A DNA stretch of 64,000 nt, from contig NZ_FOIP01000001.1 in NCBI RefSeq assembly GCF_900105215.1, positions 1,572,001 through 1,636,000 of the forward strand, in the 5' to 3' direction. The notes under the pieces were generated by a model that saw nothing but the letters and a program-made list of their open reading frames with translations, ran no database searches and was not told where the DNA came from. Both the position numbers and the translations under genes were made by a program. The stretch comes from Lacrimispora sphenoides. Lineage in GTDB: Bacteria > Bacillota > Clostridia > Lachnospirales > Lachnospiraceae. The stretch's first letter is position 1. Every line of letters begins with the position of its first letter. Positions 33,726 through 41,286 of this stretch are shown here, one piece after another.

Positions 33726-34421
33726 CTATATCTGTTTATCAAGCCATTTATCTAAAATGGTTAATTGCTTCTCCGTATGAAACCAGTGTTCACCACCATC
33801 TAATACGGTTAAATCACAGGCAAACCGTTTTGCAAATTCTTCAACTATTTCACGCTCAGTTAGATTATCCTCTGAACCGAATAAAATTGCCGTTGATACA
33901 TTCCATCTGTCAATGGGATTGTTTCTCACATAACAATAATAATCCCAGTTTAGCATATCTCCTATTGGCGTTTGAATTTCTTGTTTTTCCTTCAGCACTT
34001 CTTCGCTGACGCTAAACCACTTCATCATATTTTGTATTAAGCGTTCCATGTTAAGTATAGGAGAAAGAAACAGGCACTTTTTAAGCGGCATATCTTTGTA
34101 CGCAAGCAGACTAAAATATGCGCCTAAGCTACTGGCGTACAAGTAAATGTCAACCCAACTCTGTTGGACATATGCTCCAATTATATTCAAATCGTGAATC
34201 CCATTCCAGATCACACAAGGATAGTTTTCATTTATTCGTTCACCGTGTTCGGGCAAGTCAAAACTAAGAACTTGAAAGCCTTTTTTAACTGCCTTTTCCG
34301 CAAAACTATTTGCTTCTTCCTTATTTGCGTTCTTACCATGAACATATATGTAGATGCTGTCCGATTTTGTTCCCCACAAAATCACAGGGATATTCTCTAT
34401 TTTTATAAATTCTTTATCCAT
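33726..34421 (-). CDS. Alpha/beta hydrolase, prolyl-oligopeptidase/esterase-like (231 aa)
   Basis: The product has the alpha/beta hydrolase order: a strand with IYIYVHGKNAN, the segment VLSFDLPEHGER, the nucleophile elbow LYASSLGAYFS (Ser in ASSLG, a variant of GxSxG), a late acid region (LFGSEDNL) and GGEHWFH with the catalytic His. It probably cleaves an ester or amide of a small molecule. Reverse strand, start ATG with GGAGT upstream. A substrate cannot be named. Confidence 0.82.
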   Translation of the reverse strand: MDKEFIKIENIPVILWGTKSDSIYIYVHGKNANKEEANSFAEKAVKKGFQVLSFDLPEHGERINENYPCVIWNGIHDLNIIGAYVQQSWVDIYLYASSLGAYFSLLAYKDMPLKKCLFLSPILNMERLIQNMMKWFSVSEEVLKEKQEIQTPIGDMLNWDYYCYVRNNPIDRWNVSTAILFGSEDNLTEREIVEEFAKRFACDLTVLDGGEHWFHTEKQLTILDKWLDKQI

Positions 34422-34782
34422 ATATACTCCTTAAATCTTATAGCTGACAATGCGTCTGATTCTCCCTATTGCGTATTGAGGTACAAATGCGAATCTGGTT
34501 AATATCCTTTGTGTTTATACTTTTTCTCTTGTAGCCACAATTCAAATTTGTATTTGTTTTTCTTTTCCCTTTGCTCTCTGATTTTGTCTTACGGGTAAAT
34601 TTGTTTTTACGCGTTGCAAAGTCAAAACGTTGAAAAAATATAGCAGTATCATAGATTGAGAAAATGGGTTATTAGCCAGAACGATGAACTTAAAGCCTAT
34701 ACCGGATCAGGATAGCGCTGTGAAATACTAAGGCTACTTACGTCCCTTGAATACCCAGGAGATGATACGCGAAATAAGGGTA

Positions 34783-34881
34783 CTAGCTCTTATTTTTTTT
34801 AATAAACTTTATAACCAAAATAATAACTGAAATCAATAATAAATAATTTACAGCAGACCAAAGATAATTAATTATTTCCAT
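34783..34881 (-). CDS. 32-residue membrane peptide, possible type I toxin
   Basis: On the reverse strand an ATG with AGGAG upstream opens a 33-codon frame: MEIINYLWSAVNYLLLISV followed by IILVIKFIKKNKS. It has one long hydrophobic helix and a Lys-rich C-terminal tail, typical of small toxins of type I toxin-antitoxin pairs or holin-like peptides. The surrounding 870 bp (34422-35317) has no other gene. Confidence 0.55.
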   Translation of the reverse strand: MEIINYLWSAVNYLLLISVIILVIKFIKKNKS

Positions 34882-35317
34882 TTTTAACTCCTACTTGATG
34901 GTGGCTAAATTATAGCTGCATTATCGGATGTACTCATCATTAATTAATCAACAATTTACTTATATGATTTCTATTATATATATTTAAAGAAGGCTTGTAA
35001 ATGTTGTTTCATTGACAATGGCGGATATCCGGTATTAGAAAATTATTATAAATAAAGAAAAATAGGAATTTTTATATTGCAGTGGCTATTTCTCGTCGGT
35101 ATGAGTGTGGAGATCTGGTATGCTTTTATCCTACAGCCACTTTCTAAAAGTATTGGAAAGATTAGAATTGTGAGTGTCAAGATTATACCATAAAGCTTAA
35201 AAATAAGACTGTTAATTGTATATAGTTACTAAATTTTGATAAAAAAGTGATAACGAACTATTTTATTACCAATTTCAACCGATATAGTTTATGAATAACA
35301 TGGGGAAAGGCGGAAGT

Positions 35318-36163
35318 ATGAAGCGTTCAGGATTAGTAAAGGCAGCAATAGGAATTTTGGCATTTTTGGTTATTGCTTTTTTGACCGTATTTTTTTTAAT
35401 CTCCAGTGCATTAAAGGATTTCAAGGTTCAGGTGATGGATTTTGACCAGGAGTTAAATTTAAGAAAACCGGTACAGGTGAAAATGGAACCGACCATTTTG
35501 TTTCTTGGAAACAGCATGACATATTATAATGATCTTCCGACGGTATTTTTAAATTTAAGCCGGAGCGGAGGATTTGCCGCAGAGGTATATGAATTGACGG
35601 AAGGCTCGTATCGTCTTGAATATTTTGCGGATGAAGCGGATGAGGTTGGGGAACAGGCGTATGATGCACTGAAAAATTATGATTGGGATTATGTAATTTT
35701 GCAGGAACAAAGCGGTATTTCCACAATGGGAGCAGAAGAGCACATGTATCCTGCCGCAAGGACGCTTGACAGTATGATCCGGGAAGCAAATGGCGAATCG
35801 GTGTTTCTTATGACGTGGGCTTATAAAGAGGGTTTCTCTTTACCGCTATTAGGTTTGGAATTTAATAATACAAGAGAAGAAATGCAGACTCAAATGGCTC
35901 AAAACTATATAAACATTGCAACTGAACTGGATGCGCTGCTGGCACCTGCTGGTATCGCATTTATGCGGTGTTCTTCCAATTATCCGGAAATTGAACTCTG
36001 GGATGAAGACGGAAATCACCCGTCACAGGCTGGGACATATCTGGCTGCATGTGTTTTGTATCAGGTGTTATACGATCAGTCACCCGGAGAGCTTGGCTAC
36101 ACAGCTGATCTGGATAGGCAGACGGCTTCGAAGCTGCAACTGGTTGCTGCGGGGATCCGATAA
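35318..36163 (+). CDS. Membrane-anchored SGNH hydrolase-like protein (DUF4886-type)
   Basis: The ATG at 35318 has GGAAAGGCGG upstream; an ATG nine codons earlier is possible. An N-terminal signal anchor (LVKAAIGILAFLVIAFLTVF) leads into a domain with TILFLGNSMTYYND (block I, nucleophile Ser in GNSMT), DYVILQEQS, and DGNHPSQAGTYLAACVLY (Asp/His block). This is the SGNH esterase layout, as in DUF4886 proteins. It probably removes acyl or acetyl groups from surface glycans outside the membrane. Confidence 0.78.
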   Translation: MKRSGLVKAAIGILAFLVIAFLTVFFLISSALKDFKVQVMDFDQELNLRKPVQVKMEPTILFLGNSMTYYNDLPTVFLNLSRSGGFAAEVYELTEGSYRLEYFADEADEVGEQAYDALKNYDWDYVILQEQSGISTMGAEEHMYPAARTLDSMIREANGESVFLMTWAYKEGFSLPLLGLEFNNTREEMQTQMAQNYINIATELDALLAPAGIAFMRCSSNYPEIELWDEDGNHPSQAGTYLAACVLYQVLYDQSPGELGYTADLDRQTASKLQLVAAGIR

Positions 36164-36218
36164 CGGGATCCGGGTTTCTGTTCTATAAAAATATAAATAG
36201 TCTTTGGAGGACATAAGT

Positions 36219-36701
36219 ATGAAAAAGAAATGGAATGTTATAATTGACGGAAATGAGCATGAGATTGCTTTTAGACCCGGCGCTTTTCGTGGAAAGAAGA
36301 TCGTGGATGGTGTTTCTACCCCTATTAAAAGTACAAGTATGTTTATCAGGGTTTTTGATGAGCCAATCGAGCTGGAGGGAAAAACACTTCACCTTACGGC
36401 AATTGGTTCCAAAGTGGATCTGGCTGTGGATGACGTTTACTTAAATTCTAAGAAACCATACGTACCGCTTAATGAAATACCCCGCTGGGCTTATGGATTT
36501 ACCGCTGCCATTATCATAATCGGCTGGATCCTTAGCGGCCTGTTCGGAATATTAGTTGGCACCATAGGAGGTGTGTTTGTTATTAAAAGATCGATTTCTC
36601 CAAAACACAAGAGTCCGATGCCGTCTTGCCTGGGCGTATCAGCCCTGTGTGTTGTCATACAGTTTTTATTCTTGTACATGAGAATTGCGGTAGCTTTATA
36701 G
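36219..36701 (+). CDS. Membrane protein of unknown function (160 aa)
   Basis: The ATG at 36219 has TTGGAGG upstream. The first 90 residues are soluble and beta-rich (KWNVIIDGNEHEIAF). Then come three hydrophobic segments: WAYGFTAAIIIIGWILSGLFG, GVFVIKRSI (weak), and LGVSALCVVIQFLFLYM. The protein follows the SGNH gene by 55 bp, perhaps with shared transcription, and a strong terminator follows. I do not recognise the family. Confidence 0.68.
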   Translation: MKKKWNVIIDGNEHEIAFRPGAFRGKKIVDGVSTPIKSTSMFIRVFDEPIELEGKTLHLTAIGSKVDLAVDDVYLNSKKPYVPLNEIPRWAYGFTAAIIIIGWILSGLFGILVGTIGGVFVIKRSISPKHKSPMPSCLGVSALCVVIQFLFLYMRIAVAL

Positions 36702-36738
36702 GTGTTATCATTAAAAGTGAAATGATTACAAAAACAAT

Positions 36739-36768
36739 GACTATCAACCTTAGGTTGATAGTTTTTTT
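36739..36768 (+). terminator. Intrinsic terminator
   Basis: CTATCAACCT (36741-36750) and AGGTTGATAG form a perfect stem, followed by TTTTTTT. It ends the transcript of the unknown membrane protein. Confidence 0.85.
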
Positions 36769-37159
36769 GTCCTAAAGTTAGAATAAACTGAAATAATCAT
36801 CAAAGGAGCACCATAAGCAACATCCCTTTAAAGGAGAGGAGCCGGCAAGATTGGAGGAATCCTGCCGGCTGTATGAAAAAAGTTTATCTAATAAGGATAT
36901 TACCTGTAACAAGTATTAATATATCGGTTGGTTGTGTAGAAAAGTTGTGGAAGATGTGAACAGTTTGTGAAAGAAACTGCACCTTTCGCCAGGGATGATC
37001 CTGGGTTTATATTCATATTTTTATACTGGCAGCTCAGTTATGCTGAAAATTATCGAAAACTTACAAACTGCAAACTTGCGTTCCCTGCACCATATATGAT
37101 ACAATCGATCAGTTGATGCATGTTTTCATTAAGATGAATTTATTTGGAGGAATTTTAAT
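36769..37159 (+). other. Non-coding stretch before trmB
   Basis: No gene is seen. It contains a stem of GCCGGCA (36841-36847) with TGCCGGC (36863-36869) without T-tract, and the trmB promoter. Confidence 0.5.
37076..37105 (+). promoter_or_regulatory. Promoter of trmB
   Basis: TTGCGT (37076-37081) and TACAAT (37100-37105) are 18 bp apart; the gene starts 55 bp further. The -35 is a weak match. Confidence 0.5.
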
Positions 37160-37798
37160 ATGAGGTTACGTCATATACCAGGCTCGGAGGAGGAAATTGC
37201 GGGCAGTCCCTATGTTGTACAGAATCCTTTTGAAAAAAAGGGCTGCTGGAAGGAAGTGTTTGGCAATGAAAATCCCATAGAGATAGAAGTTGGAATGGGA
37301 AAGGGCCGTTTTATCATGGAACTGGCTGCCATTCATCCGGAAATCAATTATGTTGGTATTGAGAGGTATCCCAGTGTCCTTTTGAGAGGCTTACAGAAAA
37401 GGTCTCAGATGGAACTTGATAATATATTCTTTATGTGTGTGGATGCAAAAAATCTGGCCGATATATTCGCTCCGGGAGAGGTCCAGAAGGTCTACTTAAA
37501 CTTTTCCGATCCCTGGCCAAAGGACCGCCATGCAAAGCGCAGGCTTACATCAGAGGATTTTATGGCGGTTTATGACCAGATTTTAAAGCCTGACGGTGCT
37601 GTGGAATTTAAAACTGACAACAGGGGCCTGTTTGATTATTCCCTGGAAGCAATCCCGAGAGCTGGGTGGCTGGTTAAGGAATTCACCTATGACCTTCACC
37701 ACAATCAGATGGGAAAGGGAAATGTGATGACAGAGTATGAAGAGAAGTTTTCCTCTCAGGGGAACCCAATTTATAAACTGATCGCAGGAAGAAAATAA
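37160..37798 (+). CDS. trmB: tRNA (guanine-N7)-methyltransferase
   Basis: The 212-residue protein has the AdoMet-binding VGMGKGRFIMELA and the family signature NFSDPWPKDRHAKRRL. It methylates G46 in the variable loop of tRNAs. The ATG has GGAGG upstream. The length matches bacterial TrmB. It stands alone, ended by a terminator at 37807. Confidence 0.95.
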   Translation: MRLRHIPGSEEEIAGSPYVVQNPFEKKGCWKEVFGNENPIEIEVGMGKGRFIMELAAIHPEINYVGIERYPSVLLRGLQKRSQMELDNIFFMCVDAKNLADIFAPGEVQKVYLNFSDPWPKDRHAKRRLTSEDFMAVYDQILKPDGAVEFKTDNRGLFDYSLEAIPRAGWLVKEFTYDLHHNQMGKGNVMTEYEEKFSSQGNPIYKLIAGRK

Positions 37799-37806
37799 TG
37801 TTTTTA

Positions 37807-37846
37807 AAAACCGGCATCCGGATTTAATAACCGTGATGCCGGTTTT
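37807..37846 (+). terminator. Terminator of trmB
   Basis: AACCGGCATC pairs with GATGCCGGTT, followed by TTTT. Confidence 0.85.
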
Positions 37847-37885
37847 GCATATAATAAAGCAAAAGCAGAGGCGGGAGCAGCAGTT

Positions 37886-38038
37886 ATGGGAATGAAAGAC
37901 AAGGTTACAAGCAAGCTTCTTCAGGCGACCAGTGATAAAACGGAATTAAATAAGAAAATGCTGTCTTGGAACAAATCTTTTGTAGAAGTGAACAAAACAT
38001 TAGGCGGAAATGTACAAAAAAATAAGAATAATAAATAA
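37886..38038 (+). CDS. Small hypothetical protein (50 aa)
   Basis: A GGCGGGAG stretch lies upstream of the ATG. The product, beginning MGMKDKVTSKLLQATSDKT, is basic and Lys/Asn-rich with a QKNKNNK end. It lies between trmB and a tRNA-Lys gene. No family is recognised. Confidence 0.5.
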   Translation: MGMKDKVTSKLLQATSDKTELNKKMLSWNKSFVEVNKTLGGNVQKNKNNK

Positions 38039-38074
38039 ATTCGAAAAAGTTGTAAATTATTTGTAAAAAAGGTG

Positions 38075-38103
38075 TTGACTTTTGTAGGATACAGTTATAT
38101 AAT
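38075..38103 (+). promoter_or_regulatory. Promoter of tRNA-Lys
   Basis: TTGACT (38075-38080) and TATAAT (38098-38103) are 17 bp apart, 50 bp before the tRNA. The match is strong, as expected for a stable RNA. Confidence 0.8.
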
Positions 38104-38152
38104 TACACACGTGCTCAAGACGAAAGCACAGTGAAAGAAAAACAAAAGACAT

Positions 38153-38225
38153 GCGCCTTTAGCTCAGTTGGTAGAGCAGTAGACTCTTAATCTATTTGTC
38201 CGGGGTTCGAGCCCCCGAAGGCGCA
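38153..38225 (+). tRNA. tRNA-Lys (anticodon CTT)
   Basis: The 73-nt sequence folds as a cloverleaf: acceptor GCGCCTT/AAGGCGC, D arm GCTC/GAGC, anticodon stem GTAGA/TCTAT with loop CTCTTAA, T arm CGGGG/CCCCG with TTCGAGC loop. The anticodon is CTT, which reads AAG lysine codons. CCA is not encoded. Confidence 0.95.
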
Positions 38226-38531
38226 CTAAAAAGTTCCGGTTTTGCAGACAGAGAGCTGCGGGGTTGGGGCTTTTATTTTGTCTGGATTTATGCGGGACTA
38301 CAAGGTGGCGGTTAATTCTGAGGGTGCATCTAGAAAATGGAATGAACGCAAGCTGTAACAGGCACCCGGTCACAGGTTTGTCAACTTGCAATACTTAATC
38401 AACAGAATAGTTTTGATTACGGTTAATTTAATTAGTTGCTACATACACAAATGGTTAGACCGAGATGAGAGTGATAGTCAGCCCAAATAACCCCCTAGAG
38501 AAGTCCATCTCTAGGGGGTTACTTGATCTCC
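38226..38531 (+). other. Intergenic stretch after tRNA-Lys
   Basis: No gene is supported. Fragments of open frame appear near 38310-38360 (reading YKVAVNSEGASRKWNERKL before a stop) without start or ribosome site. A terminator closes the stretch. Confidence 0.4.
38489..38520. terminator. Bidirectional terminator
   Basis: AACCCCCTAGAGA (38489-38501) pairs perfectly with TCTCTAGGGGGTT (38508-38520). It lies between the tRNA and the convergent exporter gene and can serve both. Confidence 0.7.
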
Positions 38532-39119
38532 TTATATATCGAAAGCCAGCGATAAGGCACACCAGAGCAATAACAGTGCCATGATGATATTAAATGGACG
38601 GTAGTACTTCTTTAAGAGCTTCTGGAATACTCCCCCAGCTGCAGCCTATGTGATGGTTCCGGCTATGCCTATGGCTGTCAGGCAAAAAGCGTGGATGAGC
38701 AAAGAGCCAAAGCTGCTTTCATACGGCAGTACATATCCTGTATAGACCGTTATGGCATACAGGATAATCTTCACATTGACAAACTCAAGCAGAAAGCCTT
38801 TCATAAACGACATTTGATTGTTTTCATCGTCATCCGGTTTACTACGTGCCACATGGATTGCCAGATACGCGATGTAGGCAGCGCCCACATACTTGAGTAC
38901 GTTTGCCACTGATGGCACATACTTGGCCAGTTCATAGCAGAATAGTGCGCAGATGATCATCACACAGAGGAAACCGGCGGCGATACCCAGAAGAATATCC
39001 TTTCCTTTTCGCCAACCATGCTGGCTGACCGCGTGAAGTGCGACGATATTATTTGGTCCCGGTGTAAAAGCCGTGACCAATGTGTATAGCAAATACGAAA
39101 CAATAATTGAAAAAAACAC
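38532..39119 (-). pseudogene. LysE/RhtB-type exporter broken by an in-frame TAG
   Basis: The reverse-strand frame starts MFFSIIVSYLLYTLVTAFTP, with the family motif FTPGPNNIVALHAV, and has six hydrophobic segments. At 38646-38648 (reverse CTA) a TAG stops it after 157 residues. The same frame continues to TAA at 38532 with AAAGGVFQKLLKKYYRPFN and IIMALLLLWCALSLAFDI, the last helix of LysE proteins. A Trp codon (TGG to TAG) is the likely ancestral base. The family exports amino acids. It is divergent from its probable LysR regulator. Confidence 0.8.
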
Positions 39120-39228
39120 TTGTATTTCACCTCCCTAGCGTCTATGATACAACCAGAAGATCGTTAAAACAAATTGAAATAATTAATAATATAATACAAT
39201 TCCATTGAAGTATAAGGGAGGCTTCGTT

Positions 39229-40128
39229 ATGGACTTGAAATATTTAAACACTTTCCGTGTGATCGTTGAGGAGGGCAGTTTCTCAAAGGCTGCCGAAAGA
39301 TTAAACTATACACAGTCCACAATCACCTTTCAGATCGGCCAGTTGGAGCAGGAGCTTTCAAGCAGCCTTTTTGAAAAGATCGGAAGAAAGATGGTGTTGA
39401 GCAAGGCCGGAGAGCAATTGATTCCGTATGTAGACGAAGTGCTCTCCTCTGTTGAAAGGCTTCGCTGCTTTGAAGATGATCTCGCCGAGTGCCAGGGGGA
39501 TCTGCGCATCGGCGTTGGAGAAACGCTTTTGTGTTACCAACTGCCGGCAATTCTAAAAGAGTTTCATAAGCAAGCCCCAAAAGCCCGTCTGTTTCTTCGC
39601 TCCATGAACTGTTACGATATCCGTGATGATCTGAAGAGCGGAGCGTTGGACTTGGGCGTATTCTACGAGGATGTGGGCGGTTTCGGTTCCAGTCTCACCA
39701 CTCATCCGTTCGGGACCTATCCGCTTGCACTGGTGGCATCACCAGAACTAAGAAGTTGTTACCCTGATTTCATCACCCCAGATCAGCAGATACCTGTTCC
39801 CTTTATCATCAACGAACCGAACTGTGTATTCCGGCAGATATTTGAGCGGTATCTACGGGAAAAGTCAATCATGCTTGACCACACCATAGAACTGTGGAGC
39901 ATCCCAACCATTAAAAACCTAGTAAAAAATGATGTTGGGATTTCCTTTTTGCCAAGGTTTGCAGTACAGGCTGAGTTGGATGAAAGAGTACTAGCTGAAA
40001 TTCCAACAGGGCTTACAGACACAATAATTTCTGCAGTATGCGGCTATCACAAAAACAAGTGGATAAGCCCTCTGATGAAATTATTTATTGGCTTATGTTC
40101 GGCAAAGGATCAACCATTCCTCATATAA
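39229..40128 (+). CDS. LysR-family transcriptional regulator
   Basis: The ATG at 39229 (MDLKYLNTFRVIVEEGSFSK) has AAGGGAGG upstream. The first 60 residues are the LysR winged helix-turn-helix (AAERLNYTQSTITFQIGQLEQ). Residues about 90-290 form the periplasmic-binding-like effector domain. It is divergent from the LysE-type exporter, with about 110 bp between, so it likely controls that exporter in response to an amino acid. As the exporter is now broken, its use is uncertain. Confidence 0.92.
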   Translation: MDLKYLNTFRVIVEEGSFSKAAERLNYTQSTITFQIGQLEQELSSSLFEKIGRKMVLSKAGEQLIPYVDEVLSSVERLRCFEDDLAECQGDLRIGVGETLLCYQLPAILKEFHKQAPKARLFLRSMNCYDIRDDLKSGALDLGVFYEDVGGFGSSLTTHPFGTYPLALVASPELRSCYPDFITPDQQIPVPFIINEPNCVFRQIFERYLREKSIMLDHTIELWSIPTIKNLVKNDVGISFLPRFAVQAELDERVLAEIPTGLTDTIISAVCGYHKNKWISPLMKLFIGLCSAKDQPFLI

Positions 40129-40361
40129 TGACTTCTTTCCTGAATTAATTATGTAATTTTGAGAAATGCCAAATGGAATGGGGTTTAAGATATGGATTAA
40201 ATGGAAAACAACACGCCCATCCGGACATCATGTATGTGGAGCTGATGCATGGGAACCAAATTATTTTCATTTAAATTAGACTAACTGGAAAAATCATGTC
40301 ATAATTTTTATAATAATAGACAGGATGATATTAATCTATTTGGAAATAGAAAGGCGTTATT

Positions 40362-41150
40362 ATGTATACAAAACAAGATCTAAAGCAGAATTTAAAGGAA
40401 ATGGGAATTATGCCCCATGACACTTTGCTTCTGCACTCATCCATGAAGGCAATTGGAGAGGTTGAAGGTGGGGCGGATACTGTACTTGATGCTTTTATGG
40501 AATATATGTCTGACGGTCTGCTTATACTGCCCACTCATACATGGGCTGCCATGTCAGAATACCACAATGTATATGATCCACGAATAGAGCCGGCTTGCGT
40601 AGGAATTTTACCCAATCTTTTTATGAGACGGAAAGGAATACTTCGATCTTTACATCCAACCCATAGTGTAGCCGTGTATGGAAAGGATAGCAAGGCATTT
40701 ATTGAGGGGGAAGAAAACCGGACAACGCCCTGCCCGCCAGGTGGCTGCTATGATCGTTTAAAAGATAGAAATGGTAAAATCCTGCTTCTTGGGGTTGGTC
40801 ACGAGCGAAATACTTTTATACATTGCGTGGAAGAGCATTTAGATGTACCGGAGCGCCTGACCAAGGAACCCACTTATTTTAAGATAGTCATGCCAGGCAA
40901 TCAGATTAAGCCCTCCTTTATGCACTGTCATTACAATCCTGTTACGGATTATATTTCTGATAATTACACAAAACTGGAACAGGCTTTTTACGACAGAAAT
41001 GCAGCAGTTAAGACCTGTTTTGGCGATGCCGCCTGCATTCTGTGTGATGCTAATGCAGTATATGAGGTGACAAAAGATGTGTTGTCCCACCAGATTAATT
41101 GTATCATAGAATTGGAAACAATTCCTAAGGAGTGGTGGCTGAACGTATAA
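40362..41150 (+). CDS. AAC(3)/YokD-family N-acetyltransferase
   Basis: The 262-residue protein has the aminoglycoside 3-N-acetyltransferase family pattern: LLLHSSMKAIGEVEGGADTV, ILPTHTWAA, LHPTHSVAVYG, and LLLGVGHERNTFIHCVEEH. Acetyl-CoA-dependent members modify aminoglycosides, though many chromosomal YokD-like relatives have no known resistance role. Shine-Dalgarno GGCG is weak. It stands alone with 210 bp upstream. Confidence 0.85.
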   Translation: MYTKQDLKQNLKEMGIMPHDTLLLHSSMKAIGEVEGGADTVLDAFMEYMSDGLLILPTHTWAAMSEYHNVYDPRIEPACVGILPNLFMRRKGILRSLHPTHSVAVYGKDSKAFIEGEENRTTPCPPGGCYDRLKDRNGKILLLGVGHERNTFIHCVEEHLDVPERLTKEPTYFKIVMPGNQIKPSFMHCHYNPVTDYISDNYTKLEQAFYDRNAAVKTCFGDAACILCDANAVYEVTKDVLSHQINCIIELETIPKEWWLNV

Positions 41151-41286
41151 GATTTCACCCAATTCTATAGTTTTATAAATCTAAAAAAAGAATATGAATC
41201 TGAAAATCGTTTATTCCATTTATCCGTTTCTTCCATTATAATTATAGTAACTATAAAATAATCTATTACGGAAGAGGTGGAACCAG

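Noticed and set aside
35080..35193. Frame reading LQWLFLVGMSVEIWYAFILQ before a stop
   Set aside because: Looks like a possible membrane-protein fragment, but starts only at TTG with no ribosome site; too weak to call.
38164..38391. Reverse-strand frame opposite tRNA-Lys ending in LRGLEPRTNRLRVYCSTN
   Set aside because: A well-known artefact produced by translating antisense tRNA sequence.
40173..40274. 33-codon frame MEWGLRYGLNGKQHAHP...
   Set aside because: No ribosome site and no recognisable family; perhaps a gene fragment but not supportable.
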